This document shows positions 33,633 to 42,843 of a stretch of DNA of 64,000 nt, in pieces. The position numbers and the translations under genes are program-made. Where the stretch lies: contig JAHHSI010000009.1 of assembly GCA_020025275.1 (NCBI GenBank), positions 1-64,000 of the forward strand. The letters run 5' to 3'. The DNA comes from Oscillospiraceae bacterium. GTDB taxonomy: Bacteria; Bacillota; Clostridia; Oscillospirales; Oscillospiraceae. How positions within the stretch are numbered: position 1 is the stretch's first letter; every line of letters begins with the position of its first letter. Under the pieces are notes generated by a model. It was not told the origin of the DNA. It saw only the letters and a program-made list of their open reading frames with translations, and made no database searches.

Positions 33633-34679
33633 TTACTTTGCTGCAGACAGCTCCTGAATCATCTTCTGTGCAGCGCGCTCACCGTCATAGTTGGCGGGCT
33701 CGGCCTTCTGATAGCCCTTGTGGCTGTAGATGGCGATGACCTCCTGACCCTCGGGGGTATTGCCGATGTTGATGAATGCCTCCTGCAGGGCGGCGATCAT
33801 ATCGGCATCCATGATGGGGGACGTCTTGCTGACAGAAACCGTATCGTTATACACGGGCTTGGTCACACCGATAACGCCGGTCTCATCCCAGATGGAAGCC
33901 TCGCGATTGAACTCGCTGTTCCAGCGGTCCGCATAGTCACGGCGGGCATCTGCGTAGGTCATCAGCACGTCCACCTGACCGGAAGCCAGACGAGCAAAGG
34001 CACTGGCATAGGAATCGGACTGCACAGCGTGTGCCAGATCCACGATGCCCTTATTGTAGTGATCCTGCAGCCACAGGGCGGGATAAATGTAGCCTGCGGG
34101 AGAAGAGGAACCCATGACGCTCCAGTTGGCGGAGTTCAGATCCTCCCACGTCAGCTCTTCGCCGGCGTTGACCTTCTTCAGCAGCTCCTGACCCTTGGGG
34201 GAAGGACCTGCGATCATCAGGGCACGGTAGGAAACCGCCTGGGCATCGGAGGGCTCGGTGGGCTTGCCATCGTTCCAATCCTTTGCTGCATCGAAGTCCT
34301 TGCTCAGGCCATCACGGGTAGCGGTCAGAATCACATCGCAGCCATCATCATACAGCACATAGGTGCCGCCGGGAATCAGGCCCACATCCGCCGTACCGGC
34401 GCTGAGGGCTTCGCCCACGGCCTCATATGTGGTACCAACATTGATGACCACCTCGCCGATGTCGTAGCCCTGCTTGAGCATCTCGTCCTTCAGCAGTGCC
34501 TTCAGCGGCTCGGTCACCGTGATGATCTCACTGGGCTCGCGGGACGGAACAAAGTACACATTGAGTTTGTCCACTTTCTTGACATCGCCGTCGCTGCCGC
34601 CCTGATCCTTGCCGCCGCAGCCGGCCAGCAGGCCCAGCGCCATCACCAAGGACAGAATGAGAGCAATCGTCTTTTTCAT
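33633..34679 (-). CDS. phnD: Phosphate/phosphite/phosphonate ABC substrate-binding lipoprotein (PhnD-like)
   Basis: A 348-residue lipoprotein. The signal MKKTIALILSLVMALGLLAG ends at a lipobox LAGC with Cys21. The mature part is a PBP-II fold: LNVYFVPSREPSEI, NVGTTYEAVGEALSAGTADVGLIPGGTYVL and SSPAGYIYPALWLQDH are PhnD-family blocks. It captures the substrate outside the membrane for PhnCE. It is first in the operon and separated from phnC by a hairpin. Ligand (phosphite, phosphonate or an organophosphate) cannot be told from sequence alone. Confidence 0.9.
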   Translation of the reverse strand: MKKTIALILSLVMALGLLAGCGGKDQGGSDGDVKKVDKLNVYFVPSREPSEIITVTEPLKALLKDEMLKQGYDIGEVVINVGTTYEAVGEALSAGTADVGLIPGGTYVLYDDGCDVILTATRDGLSKDFDAAKDWNDGKPTEPSDAQAVSYRALMIAGPSPKGQELLKKVNAGEELTWEDLNSANWSVMGSSSPAGYIYPALWLQDHYNKGIVDLAHAVQSDSYASAFARLASGQVDVLMTYADARRDYADRWNSEFNREASIWDETGVIGVTKPVYNDTVSVSKTSPIMDADMIAALQEAFINIGNTPEGQEVIAIYSHKGYQKAEPANYDGERAAQKMIQELSAAK

Positions 34680-34793
34680 AGTAATCCTCCTGTTTCTTCT
34701 CCTTTTGTTTTCGCAGTATCCCGAAAAAAGCGATATACTGCGCTGCTTTCAGTATAGCATATGGCCATTGAGAATTTTTTTCCGTTTTGGTTA

Positions 34794-35564
34794 CTATTTT
34801 TTTATTTCCGTTTCTTCCCAGTCACCGCCACGGAAATAATGGGCCATCAGCTCTTCAAACACCAAGATCACATGGCCAAAGAACGGGTTGGGCAGTCCAC
34901 CGATCAGCGACTGCTTCTCCTCATCCACGATAAAGGTCAGATCCGAGAGCTGCGCCAGCGTCGAGTCGGGGCGCTTGGTAAAGCTGACGATCCGGTATCC
35001 GTTTTGCCGTGCAGTCTGCACGTCACTGATGAGGGGTGTGGTTTCACCGCTCTGGGAGATGGCGATCATCAGGGACGGTTCAATATTGGTCTGAAGCCCC
35101 TCCTGCCCCTGATGAAATACCATATAATCGTAAAAAAGAACCCGGTTAAAAACCATAAAACCGCACACAGCCATGCGCTGTGTAATATAATCGGCCACCA
35201 AGTCCGAAAAGCCCTTGCCATCGGCAAAGATCTTGCGCTCACGGAATTGGTACAAAAGGCGGCAGAATGTATCCGCCTGTGATGCGTCATAGTGATTGAC
35301 CAGTGTTTCCAGCGTGCTGGTCCCGTTGGCACGGCTGCTGCTCTGCACTCGCTGCGAGAGATAATAATACAGCTCACTATAGCCGTCAAAGCCAAGCCGC
35401 TTGCACATTTTAATAATAAAAGTGGAAGATACGTAGTTCTCGTTGGCGATCTGCTGAATCCCCACCCGGCCCTCACCACACTCAATGTGATCGATGATGC
35501 TGGTGACGATCTGCCGCTCCTCATCCGAGAGCATATTGGTAAAGAGATAGTAATTCTGACCCAT
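34794..35564 (-). CDS. RpiR/MurR-family regulator with SIS domain
   Basis: A 256-residue regulator. The first 75 residues form an RpiR HTH (QQIANENYVSSTFIIKMCKRLGFDGYSEL). The C-terminal SIS domain (about 110-230) has MIAISQSGETTPLISDVQTARQNGYRIVSFT, the phosphosugar-binding Ser/Gly loop. RpiR proteins sense sugar phosphates. AAGGAG precedes the ATG at 35564. It lies 114 nt upstream of phnD on the same strand and may control that operon; direct evidence is lacking. Confidence 0.87.
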   Translation of the reverse strand: MGQNYYLFTNMLSDEERQIVTSIIDHIECGEGRVGIQQIANENYVSSTFIIKMCKRLGFDGYSELYYYLSQRVQSSSRANGTSTLETLVNHYDASQADTFCRLLYQFRERKIFADGKGFSDLVADYITQRMAVCGFMVFNRVLFYDYMVFHQGQEGLQTNIEPSLMIAISQSGETTPLISDVQTARQNGYRIVSFTKRPDSTLAQLSDLTFIVDEEKQSLIGGLPNPFFGHVILVFEELMAHYFRGGDWEETEIKK

Positions 35565-35645
35565 GGAACAAACTCCTTGTGACTTCGTGTTCTCTGCTGT
35601 TTTTGTCATATAATATAGTATGGCATGAAATCCTTGCAAAAGCAA

Positions 35646-35881
35646 GGTATGCCCCTCGTCTTTCTCCGAACAAGATTCCTCTTTTCTAATTTACAGAATT
35701 TTCCAGTTCTAATTCCCCGGTTTTCCCAAATAGTTCCGGCCAGTAAATGACATTTCGCCCTCTGTTTATGCAGTTTTACCTGCATTAGGCAAAAACTCCG
35801 GTTTCACTTACTTTCACCCCAGAATATCTCTGTCACATTTGAACAATTACTTTTTTTAACAGCGCGATAAAATAGAACTAT
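35646..35881. other. AT-rich intergenic region, no gene seen
   Basis: The stretch between the RpiR gene and the NhaC promoter is AT-rich and has stops in all frames. No hairpin or RNA gene stands out apart from the promoter listed next. Confidence 0.5.
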
Positions 35882-35911
35882 TTGACAGAGAACCCACTGT
35901 CAGTATATAAT
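35882..35911 (+). promoter_or_regulatory. Consensus SigA promoter of nhaC
   Basis: TTGACA (35882-35887), 18-bp spacer, TATAAT (35906-35911); transcription should start near 35918, giving a 70-nt leader. Confidence 0.85.
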
Positions 35912-35923
35912 GACTTTCGTTAC

Positions 35924-35942
35924 TTTGATGGATTCCATCAAA
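35924..35942 (+). promoter_or_regulatory. Palindrome in the nhaC leader, possible operator
   Basis: TTTGATGGA, one base, TCCATCAAA: a perfect 9-bp inverted repeat just past the predicted start of transcription. The position suits a repressor site. It does not resemble the GTTAG-N6-CTAAC sites. Confidence 0.5.
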
Positions 35943-35987
35943 ATTCACCAGAATACAGCATAATTTCAACCAACAGGAGGAGTTTTT

Positions 35988-37547
35988 ATGGATTGGAATG
36001 CAGGATTCTTGTCTCTGGTACCCCCTATTCTCGCCATCGCGTGTGCGCTCATCACGAAAGAAGTCGTATTTTCGTTAATTCTGGGCGTTCTTTCCGGTAC
36101 GATCATCTATGCCCACTTGCAGGGCTTAGGGTTTCTGGCCGTCTTTGACAACACTGTATCGCTGATTGGCGATAAGATTGCTGATAACGTCTACATCATT
36201 CTCTTCTTGTGCCTGCTGGGCATTTTGGTCACTCTGGTGGCCAAGGCCGGCGGTTCCAAGGCGTACGGCGACTGGGCCGGGAAAAAGCTGAAGGGCAAGA
36301 GAAGTGCTTCTCTGGCCACCTCCGCTCTGGATCTGGTATTCTTTATCGATGACTACTTCAACTGCCTGACGGTGGGCACCGTCATGCGCCCCGTAACGGA
36401 CAAGTTCAAGATTTCCCGGGAAAAGCTGGCCTACATGATTGACGCCACGGCGGCCCCCATATGCATCATCGCCCCTATTTCCACATGGGCTGCTTCCGTG
36501 ATCTCCAACCTGCCCGCCAACGCCGGCAACGGCATGAGCGTGTTCATCTCCGCCATTCCGCTGAACCTCTATGCAATTCTGACTCTGATCATGGTCATCA
36601 GCATGGGCGCGCGCCGGGATGCCGACTTTGGCCCTATGGCCAAAGCACAGGTGGCCGCCGAGCGCGGTATTATCAACGGCACGGACGGCTCAGAGGCAGA
36701 AGAGGAAATGAAGAAGCACACCAAGGCCGACGCCAAGGGAAAAGTGGTGGACCTGGTGCTTCCGATCCTGGTTCTGGTGGTCTCCGCCGTGATCTCCATG
36801 CTCTATTTCGGCGGTCTCTTCTCCGGCGAAGCCCACAGCCTGTTTGAGGCCTTCGGCAATACCAATTCCGCCAAAGCGCTGTCCATGGGCGGTTTCTTCG
36901 CCCTGCTGTTCACCTTTATCTTCTATATCTCCCGCCGTGTCCTCACCTTTAAGGAGTTCTTCGGCTGCATTAACGAGGGTGTCGCATCCATGATCCCCGC
37001 CTGCGTCATTCTGGCCATGGCGTGGGCCATCGGCGGTGTGTGCCGTGATCTTCTGAACACCGGCGGCTATGTCTCCTACATGGTCGAAACTCTGGGCATC
37101 CCCGTTCAGCTTCTGGCCCCCATCATCTTCGTCTTTGGCTGCGGTCTGTCCTTTGCCACCGGCACAGCCTGGGGTACCTTCAGTATTCTGATCCCCATCG
37201 TTACGGATCTGTGTGTAAAATCCGCTCCCGAGCTGCTGATCACCTGCTTGGCCGCAACGCTGGCCGGTTCCGTGTTCGGCGATCACTGCTCCCCCATTTC
37301 CGATACGACCATCCTGGCCTCTACCGGTGCCGCCTGCAACCATATTGAGCACGTCCGGACGCAGGTGCCTTATGCCTTAACGGTGGCCGCCTGCTGCTTC
37401 GTGGGCTATTTCGTTGCCGGCTTTACCGGCGGAAATGTGATTGCAACGCTGGCAGTGGCCATCGGTCTGCTGGTCGTTGCCCTCTTCCTTCTGCCCAAGT
37501 TCTTCGGCATGGAAAAAATCAGGAAGCAGGAAGCCGCCGGAAAATAA
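35988..37547 (+). CDS. nhaC: NhaC-family Na+/H+ antiporter
   Basis: A 519-residue membrane protein of the Na_H_antiporter (NhaC/YheL-like) family with about 12 helices. It opens with GFLSLVPPILAIACALITKEV and contains LDLVFFIDDYFNCLTVGTVMRPVTDK, the acidic FIDDY motif typical of this family, and LAATLAGSVFGDHCSPISDTTILAS near the end. A hydrophilic loop rich in Lys/Glu lies around 215-250. It should expel Na+ or exchange organic cations/acids for protons. GGAGGAG precedes the ATG. It has its own consensus promoter and terminator, so it is a single-gene unit. Confidence 0.9.
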   Translation: MDWNAGFLSLVPPILAIACALITKEVVFSLILGVLSGTIIYAHLQGLGFLAVFDNTVSLIGDKIADNVYIILFLCLLGILVTLVAKAGGSKAYGDWAGKKLKGKRSASLATSALDLVFFIDDYFNCLTVGTVMRPVTDKFKISREKLAYMIDATAAPICIIAPISTWAASVISNLPANAGNGMSVFISAIPLNLYAILTLIMVISMGARRDADFGPMAKAQVAAERGIINGTDGSEAEEEMKKHTKADAKGKVVDLVLPILVLVVSAVISMLYFGGLFSGEAHSLFEAFGNTNSAKALSMGGFFALLFTFIFYISRRVLTFKEFFGCINEGVASMIPACVILAMAWAIGGVCRDLLNTGGYVSYMVETLGIPVQLLAPIIFVFGCGLSFATGTAWGTFSILIPIVTDLCVKSAPELLITCLAATLAGSVFGDHCSPISDTTILASTGAACNHIEHVRTQVPYALTVAACCFVGYFVAGFTGGNVIATLAVAIGLLVVALFLLPKFFGMEKIRKQEAAGK

Positions 37548-37615
37548 CCGGAAGCAACTGCTGCATTTCCCAAGACACCGCTGCTGCAATCCGCAGCTCT
37601 GCCCGCAGGGGTCAT

Positions 37616-37655
37616 AACGCCCGATCCGTATCACTTGATACGGATCGGGCGTTTT
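37616..37655 (+). terminator. Terminator after nhaC
   Basis: A perfect 16-bp stem (37618-37633 with 37636-37651) and TTTT. Confidence 0.9.
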
Positions 37656-37833
37656 CGCTTTCTTCCTTCGTCCGTCCTTCGTTCGCCCGTTATCCCCCCG
37701 TCACCCACCGCACAGGGAGAAATACAGGGATCAGCGTGCGCAGGAACCATTCATGCGCACGCCGCCGGCACGGTAATGCGAACAATCATTATCGAAACAA
37801 AGAGCGAATACGGTGCCCCAGAGAAAACGAGAA

Positions 37834-37934
37834 AGCGGCCGCATAAGGGCAGAGGATGTACGGACACCATCCGTACTCACTTCGGGAGGGTTGGCCGCTG
37901 TCTCGGGAGACGAGCGCTTTCGGTGTCGAAAGCG
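37834..37934. ncRNA. Possible structured RNA in a gene-free region
   Basis: The region 37656-38397 has no credible protein gene. Within it AGCGGCC (37834-37840) can pair with GGCCGCT (37893-37899), closing a hairpin GTACGGA/TCCGTAC (37858-37876); next come GTCT-CGGG-AGAC (37900-37911) and an 8-bp perfect hairpin CGCTTTCG/CGAAAGCG (37915-37934). This nested arrangement resembles a folded RNA or a repeat element. Strand and function cannot be set, and I do not recognise a known family. Confidence 0.3.
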
Positions 37935-38397
37935 GGGCCTGACCGCTGTGTGCCGGCCACATTCATACGGTCCGGGGATGGTCGGCGCAGGCAGCTTTGT
38001 CACCGCGAACACGGCTTTTCGCTGCAGAAAATGGTAAATACTTCCATACTTATATTCCTTTTCAGCATTGAATTAATTTCATTTTATCATTTTAGGCATA
38101 TTTGTTGTTTTGACGAAAGAGTCATTTTATAAAATAGATCCTGCCCGCCAATTCATCCTGTCTCCCCCCACCCAGCACCGTATATACCCGAATAATCCCG
38201 CTTTTCCCGCCACATTTACCGGAGAACTGTACAAGATTTACGAAGAAATATTGCACAAAGAATTTCCCTTTAGCAAAAAATAAATATTCCTTTTTCGCAT
38301 GGTTATATTGCAATTGTTTCGTTTTACTTCTTGATTCAGATGTAGTATCCTAAGGATGTAAAGAAAAGAATGATGAGTGAAAGAAAGGATGTGGCTT

Positions 38398-38559
38398 ATG
38401 AAGAAGCTGTACGATATGTGGAAGAATATGGGTCGCAGTGATAATCCCGTGAACGTCCCCGAGAGCTATCCTCGTGTGCTGACGAACGCGGTTCGGAACT
38501 CCATGTGGGAGGGAAGTCCCTGGAAAGCATTCCAGATGGCGATCAACGCCAAGGACTGA
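38398..38559 (+). CDS. Small protein of unknown function (53 aa)
   Basis: A 53-residue, slightly basic protein rich in Trp, Met and Asn, with no signal peptide or membrane helix. AAAGGATG stands before the ATG at 38398 at good spacing; a start seven codons upstream lacks a site. Upstream DNA (38040-38390) is very AT-rich, as expected for a promoter region, though no clean SigA pair is seen, so another sigma factor is possible. I do not recognise a family. Confidence 0.5.
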   Translation: MKKLYDMWKNMGRSDNPVNVPESYPRVLTNAVRNSMWEGSPWKAFQMAINAKD

Positions 38560-38735
38560 TGTGATAACTTTACTATCTACAATTGTTTACCTCATAAAAG
38601 GAAAAAACTGCTCTTTCCTGCCGCTCCGTGTCTGCGGCACAATGCCGAACTTGACTGTCCCGTACAAAGCGGTATAATCATAGTACCAGCATATACATTG
38701 CCCACATCACCCACAACACAGTAGGAGGGAACCCT

Positions 38736-39173
38736 ATGGATAAGAAGCAATCTTGGCTCCAAATGGTGGAAGAGAAGTCCCGTCATTACCTGAACTTAGA
38801 CGATGGCGGCTTTGACGAGCTTATGAAGGCACGTCTCGTGGCGTGCAGCTATGAAGAACAATGGGTCACCTATGCCTTCGAGACCCAGACATGGCAGATC
38901 AACGAAAAAGGCGGCATCCACGGCGGTGCGATTGCCGGTATGTTTGACACCGCCTTCGGTGTGGTTGCCAATTTCACCGCAGGTGAAAACGAAGCTACGA
39001 CCACCGACATGACTATCTCCTTTTTGCGGGGCGTGGAATTTGGCATGACCGTCCACATGAAGGTCTATATCGTCAAAGCCGGCCGGAGTCTGATCCGCCT
39101 GCGGGCCGAGCTGACCGACGCCGCTACAGGCAAGCTGCTGGCCACCGGCAGCGGCAGCTGGATGCCTCTTTGA
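38736..39173 (+). CDS. PaaI-type hot-dog thioesterase
   Basis: A 145-residue hot-dog fold protein of the PaaI/YigI group, acting on acyl-CoA esters. The core helix region GGIHGGAIAGMFDTAFGVVAN has the HGG motif of the family, and TTTDMTISFLRGV and LLATGSGSWMPL match the following strands. The catalytic Asp is probably in MFDTA. TAGGAGGGA precedes the ATG. It is a single gene followed by a strong terminator. Substrate unknown. Confidence 0.88.
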   Translation: MDKKQSWLQMVEEKSRHYLNLDDGGFDELMKARLVACSYEEQWVTYAFETQTWQINEKGGIHGGAIAGMFDTAFGVVANFTAGENEATTTDMTISFLRGVEFGMTVHMKVYIVKAGRSLIRLRAELTDAATGKLLATGSGSWMPL

Positions 39174-39218
39174 CCGAAAAAGACTTCCGACTCCCCTTCC
39201 TTTCAGGAACAGCACTTT

Positions 39219-39257
39219 AAAAAACGAGCAGAGAGGAAAACTCCCTGCTCGTTTTTT
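39219..39257 (+). terminator. Terminator after the thioesterase gene
   Basis: AAAACGAGCAG (39221-39231) pairs with CTGCTCGTTTT (39245-39255), extended by GAG/CTC inside, then a T7 run. Confidence 0.88.
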
Positions 39258-39424
39258 TCTGCCGTACTCCGCTGCACTGGTCCTTCCTCTATGCATTTTT
39301 TTGACAAAAGAAAACTTTAGAGCAGAATGGCTGTTGGTCTGTCAGCAGGCCGCACGAAACAACAAAAGAGAGGAACACAGCGGCCGCCTCGATTACCATA
39401 GGGACAGGCCGCCGGAAATACCCT

Positions 39425-40758
39425 ATGACAGACACTTCCCATGCTTTCGGAACCGAAAAAATCGGCAAAATCCTGCTGCGCATCGCCCCGCCAGTGATGC
39501 TGGCGCAGATGATCCAAGCCCTCTACAGCATTGTGGACAGCCTTTTTGTGGGGCGGTATGCCGGATCCTGCCTGACCGCACTGTCCATTGTCTCCCCTCT
39601 TCAGCTTTTGATGATCGCACTGGCGGTAGGGCTGGGCGTGGGCATCAACACCATCATATCCGCAAAACTGGGCGTCGGCAAGACGGAGACCGCCAACGCT
39701 TATGACGGTGTGGGCACGCCGCTAATTGCAGCCGTCTGGCTGCTCTTCGCCGGGATCTGCTGGGCGATCATGCCCGCCTACGCCGCTATGTCCTCCGATT
39801 CGGCCGTAGTGATCCGGGACGTGATCCTCTATGGCCGCATCGTCTGCGTGTGCAGTCCGGGACTCTTTTTCGAGAGCATCTGGGCCAAGACGCTTCAGGC
39901 AGAGGGGAACATGAAGCTGCCCATGTGCGCCCAGATTCTGGGCGCCGTCACCAATATTCTTCTCGATCCGCTGCTGATCTTTGGCTGGGGCGGTATTCCG
40001 CCGCTGGGGATCACCGGCGCGGCCATGGCCACCGTCTGCGGTCAGGTGGTGGCCGCTGCCGTGGTCGCCCCCAAAGGGTTCCGAAAATCGCCTCCGCGGA
40101 ATGTCTACCGCCACCACATCGGACAGATTTCCGTCTGGGTCTGCCCAACATTCTGATGCAGTCCGTCTACACGTTTTATATTTTCGGTCTGAACATGATC
40201 CTCACCGCCTTTTCCGATCAGGCCGTGACGGCACTGGGGCTCTATTACAAATGGCAGACGTTCTTTTTCATCCCACTGGGGGCCATGCAGACCTGCATCG
40301 TTCCCATCATCAGCTATAACTACGCCGCCCGAAACTTCCCCCGCTGCAAGCAGGTCCTCTCTGCCGCCGTAACCTTCGGATTCCTGTTCATGGCACTGGG
40401 CACGCTCTGCTTTTTGCTCATTCCCGCCCCCATGCTGCGCCTGTTTACCGAGAATCCTGCCGTCATCGACATCGGCACGGTGGGCTTTCGGATCATCGGC
40501 ATCAGCTTCATCCCGCAGGTGACGGCGCTGATGTATCCCGTATTCTTTCAGGCCGTGGGGGCCGGTCTCAAGAGCTCTTCTCTCACATTGATTCGCACCA
40601 TGGTCCTCTTTGTGCCGCTGGGCTTTCTCTTTTCCCGCCTTGGCTTGGCCCGGTTCTGGCTGACTTTCCCCGTCACCGAACTTCTGACGACGCTGGTAGG
40701 GATGTGGTTCTATCGCCAGTTTACCCGCCGGCCCTACCGTACCCCGGCCGCAGCCTAA
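39425..40758 (+). pseudogene. MATE-family efflux transporter, frameshifted
   Basis: The reading frame from 39425 encodes a MATE N-terminal half (IGKILLRIAPPVMLAQMIQALYSIVDSLFVGRYAG, then TKLGVG-like AKLGVGK and ILDPLLIFGWGGIPPLGITGAA) and stops at 40156 after the foreign tail SVWVCPTF. The rest of the protein (FRLGLPNILMQSVYTFYIFGLN to the C-terminus) continues in the next frame to 40758. The break lies at TTT, 40128-40130: one more T gives GQIFRLGLP in frame. Corrected length would be about 444 residues, normal for MATE. No good ribosome site is seen. It is either inactivated or carries a sequencing error; as written, 12-helix transport is impossible. Confidence 0.8.
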
Positions 40759-40806
40759 TGCGGAGCGTCTCCCACACGGCGGTGTCTCCTTTTATCGATC
40801 CACGCA

Positions 40807-40843
40807 AAACGCCCGAGAGCGGAATCTCCGCTCTCGGGCGTTT
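40807..40843. terminator. Bidirectional terminator
   Basis: A perfect 17-bp stem (40807-40823 with 40827-40843), A- and T-flanked, between the MATE gene and the convergent ABC-F gene. Confidence 0.88.
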
Positions 40844-40853
40844 CTCTTTTCCG

Positions 40854-42599
40854 TTATGCCAATGCGTCGACAATGGGTTCCAATTCCCGCAGGAGCGCTC
40901 CGGCCTCCTCGGTTGCGCCCTTGGCAAGGCAGCGGGCGATCCGGGTCTCCAGTTCCTTTTTCTGCGTCTCCAAGGTCAGGTACTCCTTGTCGAAATGGTG
41001 CTTATAGATCATCTTACGAAAGGCACGGATGCTCATGGGGCGGATTGTCCCCTGCTCCACCAGAAGTACGCGATCCATACAGTTGGCGATGGTATAGAAA
41101 TCATGAGATACCATCAGCACAGCCCCCTCATACGAGGCGATTGCCTCCTCCAGTGCCATCTGCGCAAAGGTATCCAGATGACTGGACGGCTCATCCAACA
41201 GCAGGAGGTTCTTCTCCCCCAGGGCCAGCTTGGCCAGCTGCAGCAGGTTTTTCTCGCCGCCGGAGAGTTGGGCGATCTTCCGCTCCAGCCCATCAGATGC
41301 AAAGCAATACTGCGTCAAATAGGCTGCCACTTCCGTTCGAGTCTCCAGGCCTGCATCGTAAAACTCCTCCACGATGGTGTGTTCTTCCTCCAGCGCTTCC
41401 TCCTGCAACTGGGAAAAGAAACCGGTTTTCGCCGCATCCCCATAGCGAATGGCAGGATGGCTTCCCTGTCGGATCTCCCGCAAAAGAGAGGTCTTTCCCG
41501 TGCCGTTGGGGCCCACGATGGCCACCTTCTCCCCGGCACGGATGGTAAAGCTGACGTGGGACAAAAGCGGTTTTTCAAAGGCAAGGCCGTAGTCCTCCAC
41601 CTGCAGCAGCACATCATCCTCCGCTGCTTCCGCCGGTACAGGCAGACCAATGGCAGGCCTTTGGATGTCCACAAAAGGAGGTTTGATCTGCCGGGCCTGC
41701 AAACGCTTGAGGTAGGTAGCCTTCCCCTTGAGGACACGGCCGCGCAGCGGATCGATGACCTCGGTGGCCTCGTCCCGCAGGCGCTCCACCAGTGCCTCCA
41801 CCCGTTGGATCTCTGCGGCCTCCATGGCGGCCTGCTCCTGCAATTCCACCTTTCGCTGCAGCAGCGCAAACTGATAGGCACGGAAGCTGCCGTCAAACTC
41901 CTGCAGGTCCCCGTTTTCCAAATGCCAGATCTGATCGAAGCAGTGATGGAGCAGATACCGGCTGTGGGTAACCACCAACAGCGTCCCCTGATAGGCGTTG
42001 ATCAGATCCCGAAGGCCATTCAGATTTTCAAAGTCCAAAAAGACATCCGGCTCGTCCATAATCAGAAGCCCCGGCCGCCGCAGCATCTGCCGGATCACCT
42101 GCAGCAGCTTATACTCTCCTCCGCTGAGCAGGGCCAGCGGCAGCTCCGCTTTATCCTCCAGTTCCGCCAGCTGCAGCTGCCGCCGGATGTTGATGTCGCA
42201 GTGCTCGGCATCCATGGCCGCCTGCTCGTCCAACAGTTGCTGATACCGCTCCAGTAAAGGTTCCAGCTCTTCTGCCGTTTCCATCTGTGCGCAGAGGTGG
42301 GCAATTTCCTCGTCAATCGCTCGAAAATCATCCATCAAATAGTCCGTCACCCCCACGGACTGCATCTTGTCCCGACTGGCAAACTGGGTAACGTAGCCGA
42401 TGCGTCCCACATCCTCCCGCTGCAGCTTTCCGTCAAAGAGGAACTCCTCCGGCCGACGGATCAGCTCGGCCAGTGTGGTCTTTCCGGTGCCGTTGCTGCC
42501 GATCAGCGCACAGTGCCGCCCTTCCTCCAATGTGAACGCTATATTTTCGTACAGGTCCTTTTGCGGGAACCCGTAGGAGAGATTTTCCGCTGTAATCAT
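40854..42599 (-). CDS. ABC-F family ATPase
   Basis: A 581-residue soluble protein with two ATPase domains and no membrane part. Domain 1: Walker A GSNGTGKTTL, signature LSGGEYKLLQVIRQ, Walker B LLIMDEPDVFLD. A coiled linker rich in Glu/Gln/Arg follows (about 245-300). Domain 2: GPNGTGKTSLL, LSGGEKNLLQLAK and LLLLDEPSSHLD. A helical tail of about 60 residues ends the protein. ABC-F proteins act on ribosomes in translation or antibiotic protection. Domain 1 has DEPDVFLD in place of the usual DEPTNHLD, a variation seen in some resistance-type members. GAGGATG precedes the ATG. Confidence 0.9.
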   Translation of the reverse strand: MITAENLSYGFPQKDLYENIAFTLEEGRHCALIGSNGTGKTTLAELIRRPEEFLFDGKLQREDVGRIGYVTQFASRDKMQSVGVTDYLMDDFRAIDEEIAHLCAQMETAEELEPLLERYQQLLDEQAAMDAEHCDINIRRQLQLAELEDKAELPLALLSGGEYKLLQVIRQMLRRPGLLIMDEPDVFLDFENLNGLRDLINAYQGTLLVVTHSRYLLHHCFDQIWHLENGDLQEFDGSFRAYQFALLQRKVELQEQAAMEAAEIQRVEALVERLRDEATEVIDPLRGRVLKGKATYLKRLQARQIKPPFVDIQRPAIGLPVPAEAAEDDVLLQVEDYGLAFEKPLLSHVSFTIRAGEKVAIVGPNGTGKTSLLREIRQGSHPAIRYGDAAKTGFFSQLQEEALEEEHTIVEEFYDAGLETRTEVAAYLTQYCFASDGLERKIAQLSGGEKNLLQLAKLALGEKNLLLLDEPSSHLDTFAQMALEEAIASYEGAVLMVSHDFYTIANCMDRVLLVEQGTIRPMSIRAFRKMIYKHHFDKEYLTLETQKKELETRIARCLAKGATEEAGALLRELEPIVDALA

Positions 42600-42843
42600 A
42601 GTTCATCCTCGACCTTCCTAATTTCGATACCCATCATACCCATAAACCACGCCAATTGCAAGAACTACCGGAAATTTTCTGCACATACGGCGCCACATCG
42701 TTTCGTTCGGACCGCTGCCCGTACCGGCAGAGCATCCCTCCGCCATGGCACACCGCCCCCTCGGACGCATCTACTGGGCGGCGCACAGGTTCTCTTTTCG
42801 TCTCATACACTAAAACAAGAGACACTTTTCAGGAGGTAATCGT

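Noticed and set aside
37731..38012. Possible 93-residue minus-strand protein after nhaC, and a 74-residue plus-strand one
   Set aside because: Both are Arg/Pro/Ser-rich, lack ribosome sites and overlap the hairpin-rich stretch. I treat the region as non-coding.
39850..40758. C-terminal half of the MATE gene as an independent gene from an upstream start
   Set aside because: The first 90 residues of that frame are the out-of-frame reading of the MATE N-terminal half; only the part after 40125 is MATE-like. A single frameshifted gene explains both pieces.
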